A stretch of DNA of 64,000 bases. Origin: Streptomyces purpureus. Lineage in GTDB: Bacteria; Actinomycetota; Actinomycetes; Streptomycetales; Streptomycetaceae. The position numbers were made by a program, and so were the translations under genes. The stretch lies in assembly GCF_014648195.1 (NCBI RefSeq), contig NZ_BMQQ01000012.1:62001-126000 (forward strand). Reading direction: 5' to 3'. Shown here one piece after another: positions 22,954 to 31,634 of this stretch; positions within the stretch are counted from its first letter, which is position 1, and each line of letters opens with the position of its first letter. Below the pieces are notes generated by a model. It did not search any database. It saw nothing but the letters and a program-made list of their open reading frames with translations, and was not told the origin of the DNA.

Positions 22954-25055
22954 CCGTCGCGCTGAGCGCCCTGCGTACGCGCTGGGCCACCTTCCTCGGC
23001 AGCTTCGTCGCGCTCGCTCTCGCCGTCGGGCTGCTGACCACCATGGGGCTCGGGCTCGGCTCCACCTTCGACGCCCCCGAGCGCGCGCCGCAGCGCTTCG
23101 CCGCCTCCCCTGTGGTCGTGCGTGGCACCGACACGCTCACCGTCGACGGTTCCCGGCCGCAGAAGCTCGCTCATCCACACCCTGTGGACGCCGCCCTCGT
23201 CACCGAGCTGCGCAAGCTCGGCGAGGTCAGCGCCGACGGACAGCCCGACGCCGTCGGGGTCGACGCTCCCGCCGACCGCGTCCGCGCGGTGGTGGGCGAC
23301 CGGGCCCAGGTCCTGACCGGCGACGACCGGCGCCTGGCGGACCCCGAGCCGCGGCGGGACGCCGAGGCGCTCGTGACCCTCAACGCCCTGCTCGGCACCG
23401 CGGGCGGCGTCACCACCTTCGTGTCCGTCTTCGTCGTGGCGTCCACGTTCGCCTTCGCCGTCGCCCTGCGCCGCCGCGAGATCGGGCTGCTGCGCACGGC
23501 GGGCGCCACTCCGGGGCAGGTGCGCCGCCTGCTGCTCGCGGACGCGGCCGGTGTCGGAGTCCTCGCCTCGGCGGCGGGCTGCGCGCTCGGCGCCGTGGGC
23601 GCGCCGTGGCTGGCCCGGCTGCTGGTGGACGGTGGTGTGGCGCCGGAGTGGTTCGCCATCAAGGAGGGCCTGCTGTGGCCGTTCCACCTGGCCTTCTGGA
23701 CCGGACTGCTGGTCGCGCTCGGAGGCGCCTTCGCGGCCTCCCGTCGGGCCGGCCGCATCGGCCCCGTGGAGGCGCTGCGCGACGCCGACGTGGACCAGGG
23801 CGTGCTACCACTCGGCCGGCGTCTCGCCGGCGCCGCCCTGCTGCTCACCGGAGGCGGACTGCTGGTGTGGACGCTGGCCACCGACCCGTCGGAGCTGCTG
23901 AAGCGCAAGACGTACACCACCCAGCCGATGCTGCTGATCACCGCGGCGGCCCTGCTCTCGCCGCTGCTCGTACGGCCGGTGGCGCGCGCACTGCGGCCGC
24001 CGGGGGCCACCGGGACGCTGGTACGCGAGAACACGGCCGCCTCCCTGCGCCGTACGGCCGCCGTCGCCGCGCCCGTCCTGGTCACCGTCGCCCTCGCGGG
24101 GAGCCTGCTGGGCTCGGCGGCCACCGTCACCGAGTCGAAGGCGGCCGAGGCGCGCGAGCAGACCTCCGCCCACTACGTCGCCACCGGGGAGCGGTTGACG
24201 CCGAGGGCCATCCCCGGCGCCGTCGTGTCCGCCACCAAGTCGACCGCCGTGTACGTACGGGAGGACGGCCGCGCCCTGATCCGTACTGACGCCCGCGCGG
24301 TCACCGATCCCGCCGCCTTCGCCGAGATCGCGCGGCTGCCCGTGGTGGCGGGCGACATCCGCGACCTGGACGACGGTTCGATCGTCGTCAACGAGGAATG
24401 GGAGCGGCACACCGTCGGCGAGCGGGTGACCGTACGGCTCGGCGACGGCCGCCCGGTGACCCTGCGCATCGCCGCCGTGCTCGCGACCGGCACGGGCAAC
24501 AACGGCGCCTATCTGACCGCCGTGCACGCGAAGGGCGTGCCCGTGGACCGGATCGACGTACGGGCGACCGGCGGCGGCCACGAAGCCGTGGCAGCCGCGG
24601 GACAGGCGCTGCGCGCGAGCGGCGGTACGGTCCGGACCGCGGACGCCTGGGCGGACGCCACCCATCCCCGTACGAGCCCCAAGACCCGCCTCGGCCTGCT
24701 CCTCGTCCTCGGCATCGCCCTCGTCTACACGGCCATCGGCCTGGCGAACACGCTCCTGATGGCCACATCGGTACGGCGCGGAGAGCTCGATACCTTGCGT
24801 TTGACCGGCGCGGTTCGGAGCCAGATCCTGCGGGTCGTCGCCGGTGAATCGCTCCTCGCGGTGACCGTCGGAGCGGTCCTCGGCGCGACGGTCGCCGCCG
24901 TCAACCTGTCGGCACTGGGGGCAGCCCTTGCCTCCCTCTCGGCGCCGGTGGAAGTGACGGTGCCCTGGGCGGTGGCGGGCTCGGCCAGCGGGGCGTGTGC
25001 GCTGGTCGCGGTGGTGGCCGGTGTGCTGCCCGCCTGGCGGCTGACCCGGCGGTGA
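22947..25055 (+). CDS. FtsX-like ABC transporter permease (MacB type)
   Basis: The 702-residue protein has an N-terminal helix, an extracellular domain, and two FtsX domains with several transmembrane segments each (around residues 140-290 and 565-700). It lies in the same transcript as the ATPase, overlapping its stop. Such pairs extrude antimicrobial peptides or lipids, or act mechanically; the substrate is unknown. The overall length is normal for Streptomyces members. Confidence 0.9.
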   Translation: MLTVALSALRTRWATFLGSFVALALAVGLLTTMGLGLGSTFDAPERAPQRFAASPVVVRGTDTLTVDGSRPQKLAHPHPVDAALVTELRKLGEVSADGQPDAVGVDAPADRVRAVVGDRAQVLTGDDRRLADPEPRRDAEALVTLNALLGTAGGVTTFVSVFVVASTFAFAVALRRREIGLLRTAGATPGQVRRLLLADAAGVGVLASAAGCALGAVGAPWLARLLVDGGVAPEWFAIKEGLLWPFHLAFWTGLLVALGGAFAASRRAGRIGPVEALRDADVDQGVLPLGRRLAGAALLLTGGGLLVWTLATDPSELLKRKTYTTQPMLLITAAALLSPLLVRPVARALRPPGATGTLVRENTAASLRRTAAVAAPVLVTVALAGSLLGSAATVTESKAAEAREQTSAHYVATGERLTPRAIPGAVVSATKSTAVYVREDGRALIRTDARAVTDPAAFAEIARLPVVAGDIRDLDDGSIVVNEEWERHTVGERVTVRLGDGRPVTLRIAAVLATGTGNNGAYLTAVHAKGVPVDRIDVRATGGGHEAVAAAGQALRASGGTVRTADAWADATHPRTSPKTRLGLLLVLGIALVYTAIGLANTLLMATSVRRGELDTLRLTGAVRSQILRVVAGESLLAVTVGAVLGATVAAVNLSALGAALASLSAPVEVTVPWAVAGSASGACALVAVVAGVLPAWRLTRR

Positions 25056-25144
25056 GCTGTGGTCGCCCGGCCGCACAGCACAGAGCGGGGCACGATCCGC
25101 GGCACGCGCGCGTTGGCCCCGCAAACGGAGAGGACCCACGCGAC

Positions 25145-25702
25145 ATGGGCGAGAACAAGCGGCGCATGCTGGCCGGCGAGTGGTACCTGCCCGACGACCC
25201 GGAGCTCCGCGCGGACACCGAACGACGCTTCGCGCTCTGCGCCGCGTACAACGCGAACGGTGGCGCCGCACCCACCGAACGGGCCGACCTCCTGCAGGAG
25301 TTGCTGAGAGCGGTGGGTGACGGGGTCAGGATCCGGCCCCCGTTCCAGTGCGACTACGGCCGGCACATCTCCATCGGGGACGGCACCTTCGTGAACTTCA
25401 ACGCGGTCTTCCTGGACGCCGCCCCCATCACCATCGGCTCCTACGCGCAGATCGGCCCAAACGTCCAACTCCTCACCCCTTCGCATGAACTGGACCATGA
25501 GCGTCGCCGAGAGGGCTGGGAGAAGGCCGAGCCGATCACGATCGGCGACAACGTCTGGCTGGGGGGCGGGGTGATCGTCTGCCCTGGGGTGACGATCGGC
25601 GCGAACACGGTCGTCGGGGCAGGGGCCGTGGTCACGAAGGATCTGCCGGAGGGAGTCCTGGCGGTGGGTAATCCGGCCAGGGTGGTACGGCGGCTGGAGT
25701 GA
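25145..25702 (+). CDS. Sugar O-acetyltransferase (maltose/galactoside type, left-handed beta-helix)
   Basis: The 185-residue enzyme transfers acetyl from acetyl-CoA to a sugar hydroxyl. The N-terminus KRRMLAGEWYLPDDPELRAD is typical of MAA/LacA enzymes, the hexapeptide repeats run from about residue 70 to 175, and the conserved histidine is in LLTPSHELDHE. ATG at 25145 has GGAGAGGA upstream. It follows the permease by 90 bp and may be in the same transcript. Confidence 0.93.
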   Translation: MGENKRRMLAGEWYLPDDPELRADTERRFALCAAYNANGGAAPTERADLLQELLRAVGDGVRIRPPFQCDYGRHISIGDGTFVNFNAVFLDAAPITIGSYAQIGPNVQLLTPSHELDHERRREGWEKAEPITIGDNVWLGGGVIVCPGVTIGANTVVGAGAVVTKDLPEGVLAVGNPARVVRRLE

Positions 25703-25738
25703 CCTCGCCGTACCCCTCTCCCCCTCCCCCGGATCCGG

Positions 25739-26653
25739 TCAGATCTTGATGAGCAGCTTCCCGCGCGCGTGCCCCGACTCGCTCAGCTCATGCGCCTTCG
25801 CCGCGTCCGCGAGCGGGAAGACCTCCGCGATACGTACGTCGAGCCGGCCCTCCGCGGCGAGCCGGGCGTGCTCGGTGAGTCCGGCGCGGACGACCTCCGA
25901 GGGCGTACCTCCACCGGTGAAGACGACGCCGTGCGCGGCGGCGTCCGGGTCTGCGATGGTGACGACCCGCTCGGCGGAGCCGCCCACGAGCTCGATCGAG
26001 AGCGGCAGGACGCCGGCGCCCGCCGCGTCGAAGACGGCGTCGATGCCCTGGGGAGCCGCCTCCTTCACCCGCTCGGCCAGACCCTCTCCGTACGCGACGG
26101 GGACGGCCCCAAGAGCGCGCAGGTGGTCGTGGTTGGCCGGGGACGCCGTACCGATGACCGTGAGGCCGGCCGCGACGGCCAGCTGCACGGCGACCGTGCC
26201 GACCACGCCCGCGGCGCCGTGGAGCAGCAGCGTCTCGCCGGCCTTGACGCGCAGCAGGTCGAAGACGCGCCGCGCGGTCTCGCCGGCCACGGGCAGGGCC
26301 GCCGCGAGCTCCCAGGAGAGCTTGGCCGGCTTGACGACGATGTCCCCGGCGATGGCGTACTCGGCGTAGGCGCCGGTCTCCGTCCAGCCCATGACCTCGT
26401 CGCCCACGGCGACATGGGTGACGCCCTCGCCGATGGCGTCGACCGTCCCGGCGAACTCCAGGCCCGGGATCATCGGGAAGGTGGTCGGGTAGAACTCCTC
26501 GACCCAGCCGTTACGCCGCTTGTAGTCGAGGGGGTTCACCCCCGCCACAGCCACCTTGACGCGGACCTGGCCGAGGCCGGGCTCGGGCTTCTCGGCCTCC
26601 TCGTGGCGCAGCACGTCCGGGCCGCCGAACTCCTTGTACACGATCGCTTCCAT
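25739..26653 (-). CDS. NADP-dependent oxidoreductase (zinc-free MDR / quinone reductase type)
   Basis: The 304-residue enzyme has the GroES-like N-terminal half (MEAIVYKEFGGPDVLRHEE) and the Rossmann motif HGAAGVVGTVAVQLAVAAG. The structural-zinc cysteines of alcohol dehydrogenases are missing, which places it with quinone oxidoreductase/zeta-crystallin-like enzymes. The ATG at 26653 follows GGGGAGAAC. It is divergent from the LuxR hybrid gene across 204 bp. Confidence 0.9.
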   Translation of the reverse strand: MEAIVYKEFGGPDVLRHEEAEKPEPGLGQVRVKVAVAGVNPLDYKRRNGWVEEFYPTTFPMIPGLEFAGTVDAIGEGVTHVAVGDEVMGWTETGAYAEYAIAGDIVVKPAKLSWELAAALPVAGETARRVFDLLRVKAGETLLLHGAAGVVGTVAVQLAVAAGLTVIGTASPANHDHLRALGAVPVAYGEGLAERVKEAAPQGIDAVFDAAGAGVLPLSIELVGGSAERVVTIADPDAAAHGVVFTGGGTPSEVVRAGLTEHARLAAEGRLDVRIAEVFPLADAAKAHELSESGHARGKLLIKI

Positions 26654-26857
26654 GACTGTTCTCCCCGCTTGGTCGGTCGTCCGGTGTGGTGCCGGTTTGG
26701 TGCCGGTGTGTTCCGGACCGGTTGATGAACCGGCCGGTGAACCGGTTGATGACCTAAGCCTGGGGCGCAGGGACAGCCGTTCCGGCCAGCCTTTCGGACA
26801 GTCCCCGCTGGCCGAAAGGCCAGGCGAGGGTGGGGTGGTGCTGACTAGGCTGCTCTC
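26654..26857. promoter_or_regulatory. Divergent region with a 24-bp repeat and a spaced dyad
   Basis: The gap between the oxidoreductase and LuxR hybrid genes contains ACCGGTTGATGA at 26717-26728 and again at 26741-26752, a 24-bp period. A second element, CCTTTCGG (26790-26797) and CCGAAAGG (26812-26819), is a perfect 8-bp inverted repeat with centres two helical turns apart. A TAGGCT -10-like element lies seven bases before the LuxR-hybrid ATG. Confidence 0.6.
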
Positions 26858-28249
26858 ATGGAGCTGATCGGAACGGTCACCGGAACGGTGACCCCCCTGC
26901 CCGCCCCGAGGACCGTGCCCGCGGTGGCCCTGGTGGAGGAGCCCGTCGCGGGCCCCGGCCCCGGTTCCGCTCCGCTCACCACCGGCCCCGACACGCTCGC
27001 GGCGCTCACCGCGGGATACGACATCATCCGGCAGCCGCTGGGGCAGATCCTGCCCCGGCTTTCCTTGACCCTCGCCGAGCTGATCCCGCACGAGGCCGCC
27101 GCCGAACTCTCCACTCACTGCGCGTTCTCGCCTTTCAAGGCATACGGGGAAGCGGAGTTGACCGACCGGATCAGCACGGCCGAGCTGGACCCGCTCTTCA
27201 CCGCCACTGCCGCCGGGCAGCCCTGGCAGGGCAGGGCGCAGATCGCGGGAGCCGAGCGTTCCGTCATCACGTTCATGACGGACGCGACCCCCCGGGGCGC
27301 GCTGCTCGTCCTCGTACGGGCCGACGGCGTCGCGCCCGCCGGGGAACCCGAACTCGCGGTCGCCCAGCAGCTCTGGTCACTGGTGACCAGCCATTTCGAC
27401 CGGCTGTCCGCGGAGGCCGCGCCCGGCGCGCTTGCCCGGTCCCGGGCCGCCGCCGACACCCGCTCCCGGGTCATCGCCGAACTCACCGCCACCCACGCGG
27501 CGACTCTGACCGGGCTCCTCGGGGTGCTGCGCAGCCGCAGCCTGGACGACGCGGCCGCCCGCGCCACCGCCACCGAACTCGCCGTCTCCGCGCTGGTCGA
27601 GCTGCGCGCCGAGGCGGACCGGGACAAGGCCGTCGCCGAGGAGCGGGTCGACGAGGCCTTCGCCCGGCTCGCGGACACCCTGCGGCCTCTGCTGCGGTAC
27701 AGCCACGTACGCCTTGAACTCGGCGCCCCGGACTCCACCCGCCATGTGGCCGCCGACGTGGCGCACACGGCGCGGCTGATCGTCCGTGAGGTGCTGCTCG
27801 CCGTGCTGGATCAGGAGCCGGTGAGCCGGGTCCACGTCGGCTGGCAGGTCGACGAGCACGAACTCCGCGCGTCCGTACGGGACGACGGGCCGGGCGCCCT
27901 CGACCACTGCACCCTGGGGCGGGCCCGGATCGGCGACCGGCTGGAGGTCCTCGGCGGCCGCCTCGACATCGACGCCGTACCGGGCTGGGGGACGACGGTC
28001 ACCGCGATCGTCCCGCTGTCGGCGGCCGACGCCCCGACGGCGAAGACCGCGCCCGACCCGCTCGGGGCGCTGGGCGGCCGGGAGCTGGAGGTCCTCACGC
28101 ACCTGGCGATGGGCCACCGCAACCGCGTGATCGCGCAGGAACTGCACATCAGCGAGTCGACGGTGAAGTTCCACGTCGCCAAGATCCTGACGAAGCTGGG
28201 CGTGGCCTCGCGGGGCGAGGCGGCGGCGCTGTTCCACGCGGTGGCGTAG
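26858..28249 (+). CDS. HATPase-LuxR hybrid regulator
   Basis: The 463-residue protein seems to join a sensor to a DNA-binding output. Residues about 65-180 look GAF-like. Residues 200-280 form a helical region, with a histidine in the TATHAATL segment. Residues 290-385 resemble a histidine-kinase ATPase (DDGPG G1 box and PGWGTTVTAIVP G2 box), but the N-box asparagine is replaced (VREVLLAVLDQE). Residues 400-460 are a clear LuxR helix-turn-helix (LEVLTHLAMGHRNRVIAQEL then HISESTVKFHVAKIL). TAGGCT just before the ATG and the absence of a ribosome site suggest a leaderless mRNA. Confidence 0.8.
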   Translation: MELIGTVTGTVTPLPAPRTVPAVALVEEPVAGPGPGSAPLTTGPDTLAALTAGYDIIRQPLGQILPRLSLTLAELIPHEAAAELSTHCAFSPFKAYGEAELTDRISTAELDPLFTATAAGQPWQGRAQIAGAERSVITFMTDATPRGALLVLVRADGVAPAGEPELAVAQQLWSLVTSHFDRLSAEAAPGALARSRAAADTRSRVIAELTATHAATLTGLLGVLRSRSLDDAAARATATELAVSALVELRAEADRDKAVAEERVDEAFARLADTLRPLLRYSHVRLELGAPDSTRHVAADVAHTARLIVREVLLAVLDQEPVSRVHVGWQVDEHELRASVRDDGPGALDHCTLGRARIGDRLEVLGGRLDIDAVPGWGTTVTAIVPLSAADAPTAKTAPDPLGALGGRELEVLTHLAMGHRNRVIAQELHISESTVKFHVAKILTKLGVASRGEAAALFHAVA

Positions 28250-28315
28250 CCGGCTGGAGCCCCCGTCGGGCAGCGTCAGGGCGGTCGCCGGGACGGTCGT
28301 CGGGGCATTGCTCGG

Positions 28316-28437
28316 CCGACCAGCGACGTGTACCGCGCGAGGGCGCCACCGGGGCCGCTCCGGCCGACCCGCAACGCGTACCGCGCGAGGGCGCCATCGA
28401 GGCCGCTCCGGCCGACCCGCGACGTGTACCGACGCGA
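28316..28437. repeat. 48-bp tandem repeat, about 2.5 copies
   Basis: A 48-bp unit beginning CCGACCNGCRACGYGTACCG occurs at 28316-28363 and 28364-28411, with a third copy truncated near 28437. The gap is intergenic. The copies differ at a few positions, so the array has not arisen very recently. Confidence 0.9.
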
Positions 28438-28467
28438 TTGTCAGTGGCGGCTGCCACACTCGCATGC

Positions 28468-30159
28468 ATGAGCGAAAGGTGGGCTCTGGCTGCGGCGGAA
28501 GGGGACGGGGCACGGCTCGTCCCCCTCGGCTCCGACGGGCTGCCCGCCGGAGCCGTCCGCCACGAGCCGGACCTCGTCGAGGCGGTCCGGTCCCGCCCCG
28601 GTGTGACCCGGTGGGTGTGGCGGGCCACCACGGAGATCTACCCCCGGCTGCTGGCCGCCGGCGTCCGGGTCGAGCGGTGCTACGACATCGAGGCCGCCGA
28701 ACTGCTCCTCCTCGGGCACGAGGGGCGGCTCGGGGAGCCGAGGTCGGCGGCCGCGGCCTGGGCGCGGCTGCACCACCGTCCCGTACCCCCCGACCCGCCG
28801 CAGCGCACCGCCGAGCCCGGCTCTCAGGACTCCCTCTTCGAGCCGCAGCCGGTGGCCCTCCCCTTCGACGCCCTCCTGGAGGTCTACGCGGAGCAGCAGC
28901 GAAGACATGATGCCGCCGAGCATCCGGGCCGGATGCGGCTGCTGACAGCGGCCGAGTCGGCGGGGATGCTGGTGGCCGCCGAGATGCACCGGGCCGGCCT
29001 GCCCTGGCGGGCCGACGTCCACCGCGCGGTGCTGCACGAGCTGCTCGGGGAGCGGTACGCGGGCGGTGGTGAGCCGCGCCGCCTCGCGGAGCTCGCCGAC
29101 GAGGTGTCGGCGGCGTTCGGACGCAGGGTCCGGCCGGATCTTCCGGCGGACGTGGTGAAGGCGTTCGCACAGGCCGGTATCAGGGTGAAGTCCACGCGGC
29201 GCTGGGAGTTGGAGGAGCTCGACCACCCAGCGGTGAAGCCGCTCATCGCCTACAAGAAGCTGTACCGGATCTGGACGGCCCACGGCTGGGGCTGGCTCCA
29301 GGACTGGGTGCGGGACGGACGCTTCCGGCCCGAGTACCTGCCGGGAGGCACGGTCTCGGGCCGGTGGACGACCAACGGCGGCGGGGCGCTGCAGATCCCC
29401 AAGGTGATACGGCAGGCGGTCGTCGCCGACGAGGGCTGGCGGCTGGTGGTGGCCGACGCCGACCAGATGGAGCCACGGGTCCTCGCGGCCATCTCCCGCG
29501 ACCCGGGCCTCATGGAGGTCGCCGGCCACCCCGACGATCTCTACACCCGCCTGTCGGACCGGGCGTTCGCCGGCGACCGGGACCACGCCAAACTGGCGCT
29601 GCTCGGCGCGATCTACGGACAGACCAGCGGCGACGGCCTGAAGAACCTCGCGGCGCTGCGCCGCCGTTTCCCGAAGGCCGTGGCCTACGTGGACGAGGCG
29701 GCGAAGGCCGGCGAGGAGGGCAGGCTCGTACGGACCTGGCTGGGGCGGACCAGCCCCCGGGCGGCCGGGGCGGGGGACGACGACGAGGCGGGCATTCCGC
29801 AGGACACCGGCGATGTGCCGGTGACGGAAGGGGGAGGGGAGTTCATCCCGGGCTACGCGTCGACGAACGCGCGCGCCCGCGGCCGGTTCACCAGGAACTT
29901 CGTGGTGCAGGGCAGCGCCGCCGACTGGGCCCTGCTGATGCTGGCCGCCCTGCGCCGGGCGACCGCGGGAATGCGGGCCGAGCTGGTCTTCTTCCAGCAC
30001 GACGAGGTCATCGTGCACTGCCCGGCCGAGGAGGCGGAGGCGGTGACGGAAGCGATCCGCGCGGCGGGAGACGAGGCCGGCCGAATCGCCTTCGGCCCGA
30101 CCCCGGTGCGGTTCCCGTTCACGACGGCGACGGTGGAGCGCTACTCCGACGCCAAATGA
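28468..30159 (+). CDS. PolA-like family A DNA polymerase without functional exonuclease domains
   Basis: The 563-residue protein has family A polymerase motifs: motif A VADADQMEPRVL with Asp-330, motif B KLALLGAIYGQT with Lys-375 and Tyr-383, and motif C FQHDEV with Asp-512. The spacing matches DNA polymerase I. There is no 5'-nuclease domain, and the N-terminal 180 residues lack recognisable exonuclease carboxylates, although relatives are annotated as 3'-5' exonuclease/polymerases. It may be a second, gap-filling or bypass polymerase. The internal ATG at 28468 is chosen because the protein family begins MSERWALA. Confidence 0.9.
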   Translation: MSERWALAAAEGDGARLVPLGSDGLPAGAVRHEPDLVEAVRSRPGVTRWVWRATTEIYPRLLAAGVRVERCYDIEAAELLLLGHEGRLGEPRSAAAAWARLHHRPVPPDPPQRTAEPGSQDSLFEPQPVALPFDALLEVYAEQQRRHDAAEHPGRMRLLTAAESAGMLVAAEMHRAGLPWRADVHRAVLHELLGERYAGGGEPRRLAELADEVSAAFGRRVRPDLPADVVKAFAQAGIRVKSTRRWELEELDHPAVKPLIAYKKLYRIWTAHGWGWLQDWVRDGRFRPEYLPGGTVSGRWTTNGGGALQIPKVIRQAVVADEGWRLVVADADQMEPRVLAAISRDPGLMEVAGHPDDLYTRLSDRAFAGDRDHAKLALLGAIYGQTSGDGLKNLAALRRRFPKAVAYVDEAAKAGEEGRLVRTWLGRTSPRAAGAGDDDEAGIPQDTGDVPVTEGGGEFIPGYASTNARARGRFTRNFVVQGSAADWALLMLAALRRATAGMRAELVFFQHDEVIVHCPAEEAEAVTEAIRAAGDEAGRIAFGPTPVRFPFTTATVERYSDAK

Positions 30160-30417
30160 GCGGGACGGGGGTGTTGTTGGCGGCGGGCTGGTTGGCGGTG
30201 GTCTTGTCGGCGGTGGCCGACGGCCGGGAGCCGGCCATCGGAGCCGGGGACGGGAGCGGGGGACGGGAGCGGGGGACGGGAGCCGGGGACGGGAGCTGGG
30301 CGTCCGAAGCGGGACGTCGTGACCGAGCTGGACGTCGGAAGCTCGTGACCGGAGCCGAGGCTTCGACTTGCCGAAAGCCCGGCGCCATCGACGAAGGCCT
30401 GCCTAGGGTGACCGCCT
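30160..30417. repeat. Gap with a 13-bp tandem repeat
   Basis: No gene is visible in this 258-bp gap. GAGCSGGGGACGG occurs four times at 30241-30292. A further single copy of the GGGAGCCGG core is at about 30227. Confidence 0.85.
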
Positions 30418-30954
30418 GTGACGACATACGAACGCCTGTCGCTGATCGCCTCCTTCGGAGCCCTCGCCGTGAGCGTGATCGCCTTCGGAGCACTCGCCTG
30501 GCAGCTGTTGATGCTGGCCCGCGCCACCCGCCTCGACCACGACCGCCGGCGCAAGCAGGCGACGATGGAGTATCTGAGCACGACGATGGACCGGCGCCGG
30601 GAGCTGCGGAACGCCGGCATCCCGGACGACCGTGACGAGCAGGCAGTCGAGGCGCTGGTGACCCGCGCGCTGGGCGGCGACGCCGACGCGGCCCGCCTCA
30701 TCTCCAGTTATCTGACGATCTACAACTACCTCGGCGTGGCAGCCCAGTCGGACGCCTTCGACCTCTCCCTCATCGACCGCGCGTGGGGCGGCTCGATCGT
30801 CGCGCTCACCGAGCACTACCGGCCCTGGATCACGGAGCAGCGCGCCCGGCAGGGGGAACCCCGGCTGTACGAGGACCTGGAGTGGCTGGGCCGCTCGATG
30901 ACCCCGCGCCGTACGGTCCCGCCGCAGCACACGCCACGTACACCCGTGCCCTAG
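30418..30954 (+). CDS. DUF4760-like membrane protein
   Basis: The 178-residue protein has one N-terminal transmembrane helix (residues 6-32, LIASFGALAVSVIAFGALAW) and a cytoplasmic helical domain of the DUF4760 type with YLGVAAQSDAFDLSLID. The function is unknown; many such genes sit in defence or mobile regions. Start GTG at 30418 lacks a strong ribosome site. Its TAG stop shares the palindrome CTAG (30951-30954) with the convergent acetyltransferase. Confidence 0.75.
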   Translation: MTTYERLSLIASFGALAVSVIAFGALAWQLLMLARATRLDHDRRRKQATMEYLSTTMDRRRELRNAGIPDDRDEQAVEALVTRALGGDADAARLISSYLTIYNYLGVAAQSDAFDLSLIDRAWGGSIVALTEHYRPWITEQRARQGEPRLYEDLEWLGRSMTPRRTVPPQHTPRTPVP

Positions 30955-31520
30955 ACGCCGCCCCGCGCCGTCAGAGGCGCGTCGGGCACCGTCCGGGTGG
31001 CGGCAGCTCGTTGGGCGAGCCAGCCGGACCGCCGGCCCGGGTGGACGCAGGTCCGTACGTGGGTGAAGCCGAGCCGCTCGTAGTAGGCGTGCAGCCGGGG
31101 GTTCGTACGCCACACATCGACCCTGACCCACGCGCGCCCCTCCCGCTCGGCCACGCCGCACGCCCAGTCGACGACGCGCTCACCGAGCCGCCGCCCGGCC
31201 GCGCGCCGGGCGACGATGAGCTTGTCGAGGTAGAAGGCGGATTCGGGCCGGTCGTCCGCGGTCCAGAAGTCCACGTCGGCGGAGCCCCGGCTGACGGTCG
31301 CCAGCGCGTCCCCGCCCAGGGCGTCGACGACGACCCAGGTGTTGCCCTGCTCGACGACCCGCCGCCACTTCTCGAGGGCGACGGGCCCGGTCCGGGCGTC
31401 ACTCCACTGATCGCTCCCCCGGTCCCGCAGCCACCGCGTGGCCTCCGCGCGCAGCGCGAGCAGCGCGGGAAGGTCGTCGGGCCGGGCGGGACGGAGATAT
31501 TCGTCGGCCACCGCACTCAT
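30951..31520 (-). CDS. GNAT-family N-acetyltransferase
   Basis: The 189-residue enzyme shows the GNAT acetyl-CoA region FYLDKLIVARRAAGRRLGERV and the conserved end YYERLGFTHVRT. The substrate is unknown. It starts at an ATG at 31520. The gene is convergent with the DUF4760-like gene and overlaps it by four bases, the stops being the two strands of CTAG. Confidence 0.88.
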   Translation of the reverse strand: MSAVADEYLRPARPDDLPALLALRAEATRWLRDRGSDQWSDARTGPVALEKWRRVVEQGNTWVVVDALGGDALATVSRGSADVDFWTADDRPESAFYLDKLIVARRAAGRRLGERVVDWACGVAEREGRAWVRVDVWRTNPRLHAYYERLGFTHVRTCVHPGRRSGWLAQRAAATRTVPDAPLTARGGV

Positions 31521-31634
31521 GCGGCGAGGCTACAGGCTGCCGGGGCGCACCGGCGCGGGGCTCGTCTGATTCGCCTGTGCCGCGCGAACCCAGCGGCTAC
31601 CATCACGCTCCTGCGACAGAGGAGCGAGCCGCCC

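Noticed and set aside
28250..28467. The 48-bp repeat as part of a coding sequence
   Set aside because: The repeat is in open frame on both strands, but no ribosome site or family fits, and the polymerase start lies downstream.
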